Origin: Poriferisodalis sp026713105 | Lineage (GTDB): Bacteria > Actinomycetota > Acidimicrobiia > Acidimicrobiales > Poriferisodalaceae | NCBI GenBank assembly: GCA_965115995.1 | Contig: OZ220472.1 | Location: 1,178,001-1,242,000 of the forward strand | Reading direction: 5' to 3' | DNA: 64,000 nt | In this document: one piece after another, positions 44,922-53,917 of the stretch | Layout of the letters: each line of letters starts with the position of its first letter | Position numbering within the stretch: the first letter of the stretch is position 1 | The notes under the pieces: model-generated | Told to the model about the DNA's origin: nothing | What the model saw: only the letters and a program-made list of their open reading frames with translations | Databases searched by the model: none | Position numbers and translations under genes: made by a program

Positions 44922-45575
44922 ATGACAGCGACCGCCGACTCCATCCCAGTCGCCTACACGCCCACCGGGGGCTGGACGCGATGGCCGCCGCCGGTCCTGG
45001 CGGGTTGCACCGAGCCGTTGTGCGACGGTGCGCCGGACATGCGGGGTTTCTGGCGGACCATCGAGGTTGTCGCCGAAGGCGCCATTCAGCTTGAACATCC
45101 TGCGCTCGGGCACGTGCAGCGGATCGAGCAAGCTGGTGATCGGGTGGTGGTGACCGGCGCCGGCATCATTCACGACATGCGCTGTGACGGGACACTGCGC
45201 AATGGCGTCCATGACGTAGCCGAGTTCGACAAGTCGGTCGAGATCCACGTGATCGCCAGCTTCGAGGACGGTGTCCACGTGCTGCGGCCGCACGGCCTCG
45301 ACTCAGAGGCTGAGCCGGAAGGCGAAGCCGTGGCCCGAGCGGCCCGTAGGCGCAGCGAACAAGAGCGGGAAACAACAGGCGACGCGACGAGGAAGATCGC
45401 CTCGCGGCGCAGCCTCTTGGGTTCCGGCCCCATCGAGATACGCCGCAGGCGTGAGGGCGAGCACCTCATATGGGACTACCTGGGATTCACCGCCCGCCTG
45501 CAACGGATCGCCCCGCCCGACGCGGACCCACAATTCGTCTTCGCCGAAATCGAGTCACAGGAGCAAGCACCATGA
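44922..45575 (+). CDS. Unrecognised protein translationally coupled to a haloalkane dehalogenase
   Basis: 217 aa from ATG 44922. I do not recognise a family with certainty. The N-terminal half has GCTEPL and GAPDMRGFWRTIEVV, then VTGAGIIHDMRCDG, suggesting a small beta-barrel, perhaps lipocalin/nitrobindin-like. Residues 130-170 are highly charged (Arg/Glu) and the end is YLGFTARLQRI. No signal or membrane segment is seen. Its stop overlaps the next ATG (ATGA), so it is made together with the dehalogenase and may bind or process the same substrate. Confidence 0.65.
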   Translation: MTATADSIPVAYTPTGGWTRWPPPVLAGCTEPLCDGAPDMRGFWRTIEVVAEGAIQLEHPALGHVQRIEQAGDRVVVTGAGIIHDMRCDGTLRNGVHDVAEFDKSVEIHVIASFEDGVHVLRPHGLDSEAEPEGEAVARAARRRSEQERETTGDATRKIASRRSLLGSGPIEIRRRREGEHLIWDYLGFTARLQRIAPPDADPQFVFAEIESQEQAP

Positions 45576-46480
45576 AGATCCTTCGCGCGCCCGACGAGTG
45601 CTTCGCCGATCTGGCGGGCTACGACTTCGAGCCGCACTACGTCGAGATCGGTGACGGCGAGGGCGGAACGCTGCGTGTCCACTACCTCGACGAGGGACCG
45701 TCCGACGCCGACCCGGTGCTGCTGTTGCACGGCGAGCCGTCGTGGGCGTATCTGTACCGCCACATGATCGGGCCTATCGCCGAAGCCGGGCACCGGGTGA
45801 TCGTGCCGGACCAAGTCGGCTTCGGCCGCAGCGACAAGCCCGCCGAGCAGTCTGACTACAGCTACGCCCGCCACGTGGCGTGGATGTCGAGCCTGATCTT
45901 CGACGCGCTGGACCTGCGCGACATCACCTTCTTCGGCCAGGACTGGGGCGGTCTGATCGGCCTGCGGCTCGTCACGGCGCAGCCGGACCGGTTCGCCCGA
46001 GTGGCGATAGCCAACACGGGCCTGCCCACCGGGGACCGTCAGCCCAGCGAAGCCTTCATGAACTGGCAGAAATTCGCTCGGGAGTCACCGGTATTCCCGA
46101 TCGGCGACATTGTGAATGGCGGGTGCCTCACGGAGTTCCCCGCCGACGTCATCGCCGCCTACGACGCGCCGTTCCCGGATGACTCGTTCAAGGCCGGCGC
46201 ACGCGCCTGGCCGTCCCATGTGTGCACATCTCCCGACGATCCCGAGGCTCAGCCAAACCGAGAGGCCTGGGGTGTGCTGGCGCAGTTCGACAAGCCGTTC
46301 CTGTGCTGCTTCAGCGACAGCGACCCCGTGACCGCTGGAGCCGACAAGCCGTTCCGTCGGATGGTTCCGGGCGCCCAGAGCCAGGCGCATGTCACCATCG
46401 AGGGCGCCTCGCACTTCCTGCAGGAAGACAAGGGACCCGAGTTGGCCCAGGTGCTGATCGAGTTCATCAGCGCCAACTGA
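45572..46480 (+). CDS. Haloalkane dehalogenase, subfamily I-like
   Basis: 302 aa from ATG 45572. The nucleophile is D124 with W125 in FFGQDWGG, the same residue number as Asp124 of Xanthobacter DhlA. HGEPSW forms the oxyanion region and the catalytic His is in EGASHFLQED. Length and N-terminal layout also match DhlA-type enzymes (about 310 aa). Likely reaction: hydrolytic removal of halide from haloalkanes in the cytoplasm. The partner gene upstream overlaps by 4 nt. Confidence 0.85.
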   Translation: MKILRAPDECFADLAGYDFEPHYVEIGDGEGGTLRVHYLDEGPSDADPVLLLHGEPSWAYLYRHMIGPIAEAGHRVIVPDQVGFGRSDKPAEQSDYSYARHVAWMSSLIFDALDLRDITFFGQDWGGLIGLRLVTAQPDRFARVAIANTGLPTGDRQPSEAFMNWQKFARESPVFPIGDIVNGGCLTEFPADVIAAYDAPFPDDSFKAGARAWPSHVCTSPDDPEAQPNREAWGVLAQFDKPFLCCFSDSDPVTAGADKPFRRMVPGAQSQAHVTIEGASHFLQEDKGPELAQVLIEFISAN

Positions 46481-46530
46481 GCGGACCGTCACCAACGCCG
46501 CAACCGCGGCTGGACCACTACGGTCGCCGC

Positions 46531-47970
46531 ATGATCGCGGGCTATTGCTGGCCGCACAGCGGCGTGGCGGGGGACAACATCGACCTGATGGTCAGCGCGG
46601 ACGGCGGCTCATGCCGCGTGGAGGTGCTGCGAATCGGCGCCGACGAGCAACTCGTGGGTTCATGGGTGGTGGCGACCGCAGAGCAGCCGGTCCCCGACGA
46701 CTGTGCCACCGAAGGATGCGGCTGGACCCCGACGCTGCAGCTCGAGATCGATCCTGCGTGGCAGCCGGGCTTCCACTTGGTGCGCTTGGGTGGCCCTGAC
46801 GGCGAGGTCGCCGAAGCGTTCTTCGTCGTCCGGGCAGCCGAGCCGGGCGAGACACTGCTCGTGTTGTCCACCTCGACGTGGGCGGCCTACAACGACTGGG
46901 GTGGGCCGAGCTTCTATACCGGCGGGCATGTGTCATCCCAGCAACGGCCGCTGCCAAGGGGATTCTTGGACAAGCCGGACCCCAATCGCTACCGCGTCGC
47001 CCGTTTTGGGCAGCTGCCCCGTCCGGAGGTCGACGAGTATTTCGACAACTACTCCTACTGGTCTGCCGCCGCAGGGTGGGCGAATTGGGAGCGACTCTTC
47101 GTCAGCTGGGCGGAACGCAACGGCATCCGACTCGACTATGCGACCAGCTTGGACCTGCACCACCACCCCGACCTGCTCGACGGACGCCGGTTGTACATCA
47201 GCGTCGGCCACGACGAGTATTGGTCCGAGGCCATGCGTGACCACGTCGAGACCTGGGTCGAATCCGGTGGCGCTGCTGCGTTCTTCTCGGGCAACACCTC
47301 GTTCTGGCAGGTCCGCTTCGGTGACAACGATCGGGTGATCGGCTACAAGCTCGACTTCCACCTTGACCCCGTGATGGGGACCGACGCGCAGCACACGGTG
47401 TCGACGATGTGGAGCGACCCGCTCACCGGCAGGCCCGAGTCGGAAATGACCGGGGTCTCCTTTACCCGAGGCGGCTACGCCCACTGCCGGCGGGCTCCCA
47501 AGGGTTCCGGCGGCTACACGATCTGGCGGCCGGACCATTGGGCGTTCGACGGCCTGCGTCTGATCGCGGGCGACGTGCTCGGCGGCGAGCCCGTCGTCGT
47601 GGGCTACGAGTGCGACGGCTGTGAGCTGGCGCTGGCGGACGGTTTGCCGGTGGCCACGGGGACCGGCGGCACGCCGGCCAACTTCGAGGTGCTCGGCACG
47701 GCCCCGGCGCACCTGTGGGAGACCTCCGAAGCCCCACCGGGGATGCCTGACAGCTACGTCGGCGAGCTCAACTGGGTCACTGAGCGACTCGGCGGCGGCG
47801 ACACGCCCAAGAACCGGGAGCGGTTTGCGCACGGCGCCGCGGTGATGGGCTGGTTCCAGCGGGGTCTCGGCGAGGTGTTCACTACTGGGTGTACGGATTG
47901 GGCCTACGGCCTCGAACACGATGACGTGGCGACGGTTACCCGCAACGTCATCGGCCGCCACGTCGACTGA
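46531..47970 (+). CDS. N,N-dimethylformamidase large-subunit-like protein
   Basis: 479 aa from ATG 46531. The central region carries LHHHPDLLDGRRLYISVG followed by HDEYWSEAMRDHVETWV, the hallmark of the dimethylformamidase beta-subunit C-terminal domain. The N-terminal 110 residues look like a beta-rich domain. Characterised DMFase large subunits are longer and have an additional small subunit, which is not encoded here, so the substrate may be another amide. Frames opened before this ATG overlap the dehalogenase gene. Confidence 0.8.
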   Translation: MIAGYCWPHSGVAGDNIDLMVSADGGSCRVEVLRIGADEQLVGSWVVATAEQPVPDDCATEGCGWTPTLQLEIDPAWQPGFHLVRLGGPDGEVAEAFFVVRAAEPGETLLVLSTSTWAAYNDWGGPSFYTGGHVSSQQRPLPRGFLDKPDPNRYRVARFGQLPRPEVDEYFDNYSYWSAAAGWANWERLFVSWAERNGIRLDYATSLDLHHHPDLLDGRRLYISVGHDEYWSEAMRDHVETWVESGGAAAFFSGNTSFWQVRFGDNDRVIGYKLDFHLDPVMGTDAQHTVSTMWSDPLTGRPESEMTGVSFTRGGYAHCRRAPKGSGGYTIWRPDHWAFDGLRLIAGDVLGGEPVVVGYECDGCELALADGLPVATGTGGTPANFEVLGTAPAHLWETSEAPPGMPDSYVGELNWVTERLGGGDTPKNRERFAHGAAVMGWFQRGLGEVFTTGCTDWAYGLEHDDVATVTRNVIGRHVD

Positions 47971-47996
47971 GCCGGCGAACAACCAAGGAATCCCTC

Positions 47997-49394
47997 ATGA
48001 CCGAGACAGCCGAGACAGCCGAGGTTGCGACCGCCAACCCCTACCTCGAAGGCAACTTCGCGCCGGTCACCGACGAGGTGACGGCATTCGATCTCGAAGT
48101 GATCGGGGAGATCCCTGAAGCCTTCGAAGGCCGCTACCTGCGCAACGGGCCAAATCCGGTGGTGCCGACCGATCCGGCGACGAGTCACTGGTTCGTTGGC
48201 ACGGGCATGGTCCACGGTGTGCGGCTGCGCGGCGGTCGTGCTGAGTGGTACCGCAACCGGTGGGTGCGCGGTCACGACGTGGCCGAAGCGCTTGGCGAGC
48301 CCCCAATCCCGGGTCCCACCCGCGGGCTCGACTTTTCTCCCAACACCAGCGTCGGGGGGTTCGCGGGCACAACCTGGGCGCTCGTCGAGGCCGGCGCGCT
48401 GCCCGCCGAATTGGGCTACGAGCTGGACACGGTGTGCCGCAACGACTTCTTCGGGTCGCTGCAGACCGGCTTCACGGCCCACCCCAAGGTGGATCCGGGC
48501 ACCGGCGAGATGCATGCCATGTGCTATGCGTGGCAGGACCTCTTCGACCACGTCGAGTACGTCGTGATCGGCACCGACGGCAAGGTGCGCCGCACGGTCG
48601 ATGTCCCGTTGCCGGGCATGTCGATGATTCACGACATGTCCCTCACTGAGAACTACGCAGTGATCTACGACCTGCCGGTGACGGTGGATCTGGACATTGC
48701 GTTGAGCGGCGAGTCGTCGTTCCCGTTCCGGTGGGATCCCGACTACGGCGCCCGAGTCGGTCTGCTGCCCCGTGAAGGCACTGCGGACGAGATCGTCTGG
48801 TGCGATGTTGGGCTCTGCTACGTGTTTCACCCGCTGAACGCGTACGAGGACAGCGACGGCCGGGTGGTGCTTGACCTGTGCCGCTACGACAAGATGTTCG
48901 ACCGGGACTTGCTGGGCCCGGCGGGCGACGCCCAGCCCACGCTCGACCGTTGGACCGTCGACCCGGTGTCTCGCCGGGTCAATGAGGAACGAGTCGACGG
49001 CCGGTTCCACGAGTTCCCTCAGGTGCGTGCCGACAGGGCCTCCCGCAAGCATCGATTCGGTTACACGGTGGGCGTGGGCGACGGCCTGATCCCCGGCGCC
49101 AACTACAAGATCGACTACGACACCGGCGACGCCATGTTTCACGATCACGGCCCCGGTCGGGGCAGCGGCGAGGCGGTGTTCGTGGCCGATCCCGATGGGA
49201 CCGCCGAGGATGACGGCTGGCTGATTTCGTTCATCTACGACGAGACGAGCGACGGCAGCGAGCTCGTGATCCTCGACGCCCGCGATCTCGGCCGGCCACC
49301 CGTCGCGCGCGCGCCGTTGCCGCAGCGTGTGCCGTACGGCTTCCACGGGAACTGGGTCCCCGACACAGCAGTCGCCCCGCCGGCCGACAGCTGA
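47997..49394 (+). CDS. Carotenoid-cleavage-type oxygenase (RPE65/lignostilbene dioxygenase family)
   Basis: 465 aa from ATG 47997. The four iron-binding His positions can be placed in GTGMVHGVRL, FTAHPKVDPG, SMIHDMSLTE and the C-terminal YGFHGNW. RYLRNGPNP near the start is a family hallmark. The enzyme cleaves a conjugated double bond in carotenoids, stilbenes or related aromatic olefins. It is 26 bp downstream of the dimethylformamidase-like gene and probably in the same transcript. Confidence 0.92.
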   Translation: MTETAETAEVATANPYLEGNFAPVTDEVTAFDLEVIGEIPEAFEGRYLRNGPNPVVPTDPATSHWFVGTGMVHGVRLRGGRAEWYRNRWVRGHDVAEALGEPPIPGPTRGLDFSPNTSVGGFAGTTWALVEAGALPAELGYELDTVCRNDFFGSLQTGFTAHPKVDPGTGEMHAMCYAWQDLFDHVEYVVIGTDGKVRRTVDVPLPGMSMIHDMSLTENYAVIYDLPVTVDLDIALSGESSFPFRWDPDYGARVGLLPREGTADEIVWCDVGLCYVFHPLNAYEDSDGRVVLDLCRYDKMFDRDLLGPAGDAQPTLDRWTVDPVSRRVNEERVDGRFHEFPQVRADRASRKHRFGYTVGVGDGLIPGANYKIDYDTGDAMFHDHGPGRGSGEAVFVADPDGTAEDDGWLISFIYDETSDGSELVILDARDLGRPPVARAPLPQRVPYGFHGNWVPDTAVAPPADS

Positions 49395-49418
49395 CAACTG
49401 CAACGGCGGTGATGCCAG

Positions 49419-50207
49419 CTAGAAAACGCCGGGGTAGCTGCCGCCGTCAAGTTGGAGGCTCTGGCCGCTGATGAAGCCGGCCTGCGCCGAGCACATGAAT
49501 GCGAAGGCATCGCCGAATTCCTCGGGGCGACCGAGCCGCTTGGCATTCATCATCGCCTCCTGCTCGGCCCGAGCCTCCTCGTAGGTGATGCCACGGCGCT
49601 CCATGGCAATGTTCGCCATGTACAGCTGCCGATCTGTGTCGAAGCGCTCGGGCAGCAGCTGGTTGATCGTCACGTTGTCCTTGACGACTTCCTTGGACAG
49701 CGCCTTGAGCACCGCCGTCAGGCCGAGCCGCGGGCCGGCCGACAGGCTCAATGCAGGATTGGGCGCCTTCACCATCGCCGAGGTGATCGTCACGATGCGG
49801 CCGAAGCCCCGTTCAGCCATGCCGGGCACCACTTGGCGGACGAATATCAGCGGGGAGATCAGGAGACGTTGCGCGGCGTCTTCCCACTCCTCGGGCTCGA
49901 TGTCGGTGAAGCCCTTCAGTGGGGGACCGCCGCCGTTGAGCAGGACGATGTCGGGTTCGGGGCATGCGGCCAGCAATCGATCTTGGGTGTCAGCTTCGGT
50001 TGCATCACCGACAACGACCTGAACATCCACGCCATGGGTCGATGCGATGTCGGTCGCGGTCGAATTCACATCGGCCTCGTTGCGGCCGTTGATCACCACA
50101 TCGACGCCCTCGCGGGCCACGCTGTGTGCACAGGCCCGGCCCAGCCCGCGGTTCGAAGCCATCAGGATCGCTGACCGACCGGCAAGTCCGAGGTCCATCC
50201 CCAACAC
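49419..50207 (-). CDS. Atypical SDR family oxidoreductase
   Basis: 262 aa from ATG 50207; an ATG three codons further in is possible. The nucleotide loop is ILMASNRGLGRA in place of TGxxxGxG, LLNGGGPP occupies the NAG position, TITSAM holds the Ser, and LSAGPRLGLTAVLKAL aligns where YxxxK is expected but has neither Tyr nor the Lys spacing. The C-terminal ISGQSLQLDGGSYPG is normal. Several bacterial SDRs of this type have lost the catalytic Tyr, so activity must be tested. Confidence 0.82.
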   Translation of the reverse strand: MLGMDLGLAGRSAILMASNRGLGRACAHSVAREGVDVVINGRNEADVNSTATDIASTHGVDVQVVVGDATEADTQDRLLAACPEPDIVLLNGGGPPLKGFTDIEPEEWEDAAQRLLISPLIFVRQVVPGMAERGFGRIVTITSAMVKAPNPALSLSAGPRLGLTAVLKALSKEVVKDNVTINQLLPERFDTDRQLYMANIAMERRGITYEEARAEQEAMMNAKRLGRPEEFGDAFAFMCSAQAGFISGQSLQLDGGSYPGVF

Positions 50208-50285
50208 GCTCCCGGCGGCTGCGGTACTGGCCCTGTTGCTCGTCGCGCCGCTGGGTTACCGTACTTGCGCCCGTGAGGAGGCGAC

Positions 50286-51515
50286 ATGACTGACACCGCA
50301 ATGCTGCCCGAGACGGCGGCACCCATTGTGAAGGCAGCCGATGTCGCGTACATCCGATTGTCGGCACCCGATCTCGACGCGATGGAGACGTTCGTCAACG
50401 ACTTCGGTCTCGTCGTCGCTCACCGCGACGAGGACGTGCTGATCTCGCGTGGCCTCGAACCGATGCCGTTTCTCCACATCGTGCATCGCGGTCCCGCCAA
50501 GTTCATCGGCTGGGCGTTTGAACTCGACTCCGAGGACGATCTGGTTGCGTTGGCCGATGCGGTGCCCGGCTGCTCGCCCGTTCATGACATCGGCGGTGCC
50601 GAGGGCCGGCTCGGCGGCGGCAAGAGAGTTCACTTCGTGGAACCGATCACCGGGTTCGTGCTGGAAGCGGTTCACGGCCAGCACGCCGAGCCGCTCGCAC
50701 CCCGGCGTGACCGCATCACCTACAACCACGCCGGGGTCGACGAGCGGGCAGGTGTCGAGCAGGACGTGGCCGGGAACCGCTACCCGATCAAGAAGGATCC
50801 CGGCCCACCCGAGGTGTATCGGCTCGGCCACGTGGTGGCGGCCGTTCCTCCGGGAGCTCACCAGGCCTTCATGAAATTCCTGTCGGACACCTTCGGCATG
50901 CTCGTGAGCGACGCCGCTCGAATGATCATCCCCCCTGGCGCTGAGGAGCATTTCCCGCCGCCGCTGGTTGAGCTCATCAAAGCGACAGGCTCCGACGTGA
51001 TGTTCCAGTTCATGCGCATGGACCGGGGCGCTGCCCTGACCGACCACCACAGCATTCTCGTGCTGCCGCTCATGGACGGAACTCCGGAGGCGCAGTTCAG
51101 CCATGCAGCGTTTGAGGTGTTCAGCATGGACGACGTTTTCCGGGGTCATATGCACTTCCGGGAGCGGGCCGCCGAAGGATCGCCGTACAACCTGGCATGG
51201 GGCATCGGGCGCCACGTTTACGGCTCGCAGGTCTATGACTACTGGCACGACCCCTACGGCCACGTCCACGAGCACATGTGCGACGGCGATCGGGTGGACG
51301 CCAGCTACGGACCGAACACGATCGACATGACCGATCCCGGGCAATTCGGAGACAACGGCGGCAACCAGTGGGGTCCGACGGTTGAGGAATCGGGTGTGCA
51401 CAACCTCAACGGCCCCCAGTGCGACCCCACGTTCGCAGACCGACCCGATGACGTCCGTGCCTCGCTGCTGTCGAGGGACCTCAGCGAGATACAGCGCATC
51501 GTCGAGGGGATCTGA
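50286..51515 (+). CDS. VOC-superfamily extradiol-dioxygenase-like protein (two modules)
   Basis: 409 aa from ATG 50286 with GAGGAGG just upstream. It contains two vicinal-oxygen-chelate modules: residues 20-130 (AYIRLSAPDLDAMETFVNDFG) and about 180-320 (YRLGHVVAAVPP...FSHAAFEVF...IGRHVYGSQVYDYWHDPYGH). His residues after strand 1 and in the second module plus a late Glu (VHEH) suit an iron site. Such enzymes open catechol rings. The flavin-dependent hydroxylase next to it would supply the catechol, as HsaA does for HsaC in steroid degradation. Confidence 0.82.
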   Translation: MTDTAMLPETAAPIVKAADVAYIRLSAPDLDAMETFVNDFGLVVAHRDEDVLISRGLEPMPFLHIVHRGPAKFIGWAFELDSEDDLVALADAVPGCSPVHDIGGAEGRLGGGKRVHFVEPITGFVLEAVHGQHAEPLAPRRDRITYNHAGVDERAGVEQDVAGNRYPIKKDPGPPEVYRLGHVVAAVPPGAHQAFMKFLSDTFGMLVSDAARMIIPPGAEEHFPPPLVELIKATGSDVMFQFMRMDRGAALTDHHSILVLPLMDGTPEAQFSHAAFEVFSMDDVFRGHMHFRERAAEGSPYNLAWGIGRHVYGSQVYDYWHDPYGHVHEHMCDGDRVDASYGPNTIDMTDPGQFGDNGGNQWGPTVEESGVHNLNGPQCDPTFADRPDDVRASLLSRDLSEIQRIVEGI

Positions 51516-51522
51516 GCCCGCG

Positions 51523-52689
51523 GTGGGCCCCCGAGAGAATCAGTTTCCGGCAGATCGAGAAGCCAACCGGGCGCATCTGCTCGCGTCAGTCGAATCGGCT
51601 GCCGATGCATTGGCCGCAGGCCGGGACGAATCCGAGCAGGCACGCCGGCTCTCGTCGACTTCGGTGGAGGCCCTGCGCGCATCAGGGCTTTTCATGCTCA
51701 AGACACCACGCGAGGTCGGCGGGGCCGAAGCACACCCGGTCGTGCAGATGGACGTGATCGAGGCGGTGGTCATGATTGACCCGGCCGCAGCGTGGTGCAT
51801 GTTCATCACGGCGGCGGTGTCGGGCGCCACCTTGGCTCAGCTGACCGACGACGCCGTCGACGAAGTGCTCGCCGACGGCTTCCCCTTCATGGCCGGAGCG
51901 CTGCGGCCCGGCGGGATGGCCCGAAAGGTCGACGGCGGGTACCAGGTGTCGGGCCGGTGGGCGTGGGGCAGCGGCGTCGAGCATTCCGACTGGGTGATGG
52001 TGCCGGTCTTCTGCGACGACCCGCCACTGATCAGGGCGCTGGTGCCGACCAACGAAGTCATCCTGCACGACAACTGGCACACGCTGGGCATGCGCGGCAC
52101 GGGCAGCTGCGATTACGAGCTGGATGACGTGTTCGTGCCCGACAGGTTCGCGACCGATCTGCTGGGGGCTGAGCTGCTGCGGGGAGGGGCGCTGCACCGG
52201 CTGGGCCTGCCGGGATATGTCGTGAATGAGCACGGCAGCTTCGCCTACGCCCTCGGCCGGCTGGCGCTGCGAACCATGAGCAATGCCGCTATCGAGAAGA
52301 AGCGCGGCTATCTCGGCGGAACCAGCGTCGCCGATCGGCAGGTCTTCCAGCGGGTCGTCGGCCAGGGCGCGATCCGGATGAACGCCTGCGCGGCCGGGAT
52401 GGCCGGGGCGCTCGAGCGCATGTTCGACTCCGCCGCCACCGGCCCGCCCGATCCGGCGCTCGTCACCGAGGCCCAAGCCGCCGCGGTCTGGTGCACCGAC
52501 GAGGCAGTCGACGTGGTGAGCGAACTGTTCCGGTACGCAGGCGGGAGCGCAGTCATGCTGGCGAACGACATGGGTCGCATCCTGCGCGACATCTACACCG
52601 TGCAGTCGCACCTCATGGTCTCCGATGTCGGCTATGAAAGCTATGGCCGTGTGGTGCTGGGTCTCGACCCGGGCGGCGGTCTCCCATAG
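51523..52689 (+). CDS. Acyl-CoA-dehydrogenase-fold flavin-dependent hydroxylase (HsaA-like)
   Basis: 388 aa from GTG 51523, seven bases after the VOC stop. It has the acyl-CoA dehydrogenase fold with FMLKTPREVGG, the central GGYQVSGRWAWGSGVEHSDW, LGMRGTGSCDYELDDVFVP and a C-terminal helical bundle. This pattern is closer to two-component hydroxylases (HsaA, DszC-like) than to true acyl-CoA dehydrogenases, because the usual catalytic Glu region is not evident. A flavin reductase is needed and is not adjacent. Confidence 0.8.
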   Translation: MGPRENQFPADREANRAHLLASVESAADALAAGRDESEQARRLSSTSVEALRASGLFMLKTPREVGGAEAHPVVQMDVIEAVVMIDPAAAWCMFITAAVSGATLAQLTDDAVDEVLADGFPFMAGALRPGGMARKVDGGYQVSGRWAWGSGVEHSDWVMVPVFCDDPPLIRALVPTNEVILHDNWHTLGMRGTGSCDYELDDVFVPDRFATDLLGAELLRGGALHRLGLPGYVVNEHGSFAYALGRLALRTMSNAAIEKKRGYLGGTSVADRQVFQRVVGQGAIRMNACAAGMAGALERMFDSAATGPPDPALVTEAQAAAVWCTDEAVDVVSELFRYAGGSAVMLANDMGRILRDIYTVQSHLMVSDVGYESYGRVVLGLDPGGGLP

Positions 52690-52733
52690 CAGCGGCCATC
52701 GGCTGAAATGGGACCCAAGAGCAGGGGTCAGCA

Positions 52734-53903
52734 GTGATTGTCTTGACGAGTGACAGCACCAGCGACATCGCTCAGCGAAGCGATGACACGCACACGCTGT
52801 GGGTGCGGGTCGATCAGCTCGCCGAGGCGACTGGTTGGCAGCTGAAGCCTGAGGGTGTGTGCTTCGGGGAGATATGCGTACCGCTCTTCGAGGCTGAGCG
52901 TGAGGAGTGGATCGCTGATGCCGACGACTGGGTGTGGTTCTGCTACTCGGCCTTCGCCGACAAGATCGGCCAGAAGTACGTGCACGACGACGGCGTGTGG
53001 AGCCTCGGCTCCGTGCCCGAAGTCCGTCGCTTGGGGCTGGAGTCGGGGCTCGCCCCCGATTTCGAGATGACGGACCGCAACGGTGACACGGTGCGATTGT
53101 CCGAGCTGCGCGGCCGCAAGGTAGTGCTGTTCAGCTGGGCGTCGTGGTGAGGGTGCCGGGTCAACCTGCCGGTCTGGCAGGAACTGTACGAATCGATCGG
53201 CGCTGACCGCTTCGAGCTGATCAGCGTTGCAGAGGATTCCCAAGGCGAAGCCGCTGCCGGCAAGTGGTTCGACAAGGCGTCGCCGACGTTCCGATGCATC
53301 GTCGACCCGACACATCGGATCAGCTCGTTGTTCGGCTGGGTCAATGTGCCCTCGGGTGCGTGGATCGACGAGGAGGGGCGCATCGTCCGCAGCAATGAGG
53401 GCGTGTTCCCCGACGAGACCACCATCAAGTTCGGCCTCGGCAAGGTACGGCTGGGCAATGACGCCTTTGCGCGTGCCACGAGAGACTGGATCGAGCGCGG
53501 GGCTGACAGCGAGTTCGTCTGGTCTCCCGAAGAGCTGGCCGCTCGTCTCAAGCCCGTCGACGACGACATCCTGCTGGCGGAGCCCACGTTCAAGCTGGCG
53601 TTGCACTTCGAAGCAACGGGCAACAGCGAGCGTGCACTGCGGCACTTTGACGCCGCGCAGCGACTGGCTCCGGACAACTGGAACTACCACCGGCAGGGCT
53701 GGACCCACAAGGGAACCATCTACGCGAGCTTGCAAGTGCTCAAGAAGTCGAAGTACCTCCGCAAGAACACCGACAAGAATTACTACGACCCCATGGAACT
53801 GCCTGACGAGAACCATCGCCGGTTTACCGAGCCCGATTGGATCTGGACGCCGGCTGTCAACCGCCTCAAGCGCCTGCTGAGCCGACAGCCAAGCGCCGCG
53901 TAG
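52734..53903 (+). CDS. Thioredoxin-fold selenoprotein with UGC active site (Sec at codon 139)
   Basis: 389 codons from GTG 52734 to TAG 53901-53903 with one internal TGA at 53148-53150. Decoding it gives VVLFSWASWUGCRVNLPVW, a TlpA/redoxin active site with U139 and C141 (UxC, one residue shorter than CxxC). Both halves are in one frame with no gap in the fold. Residues 1-105 are an unrecognised domain with a C43-C48 pair (CFGEIC) and no signal peptide. Residues 106-265 are the redoxin domain, and residues 285-320 resemble a TPR repeat. A 6-bp hairpin with loop GGTCT follows the TGA. It is likely a selenium-dependent thiol reductase or peroxidase in the cytoplasm. A standard gene caller would report two truncated genes. 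Confidence 0.88.
53165..53181 (+). promoter_or_regulatory. Predicted bacterial SECIS hairpin for UGA 53148-53150
   Basis: CCTGCC (53165-53170) pairs perfectly with GGCAGG (53176-53181) around the loop GGTCT. The stem begins 15 nt and the loop 21 nt after the UGA, within the 16-37 nt window known for bacterial SECIS loops and identical in layout to the hairpin at 1786-1802. Confidence 0.8.
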
Positions 53904-53917
53904 TCGGCGCCGGCGGT

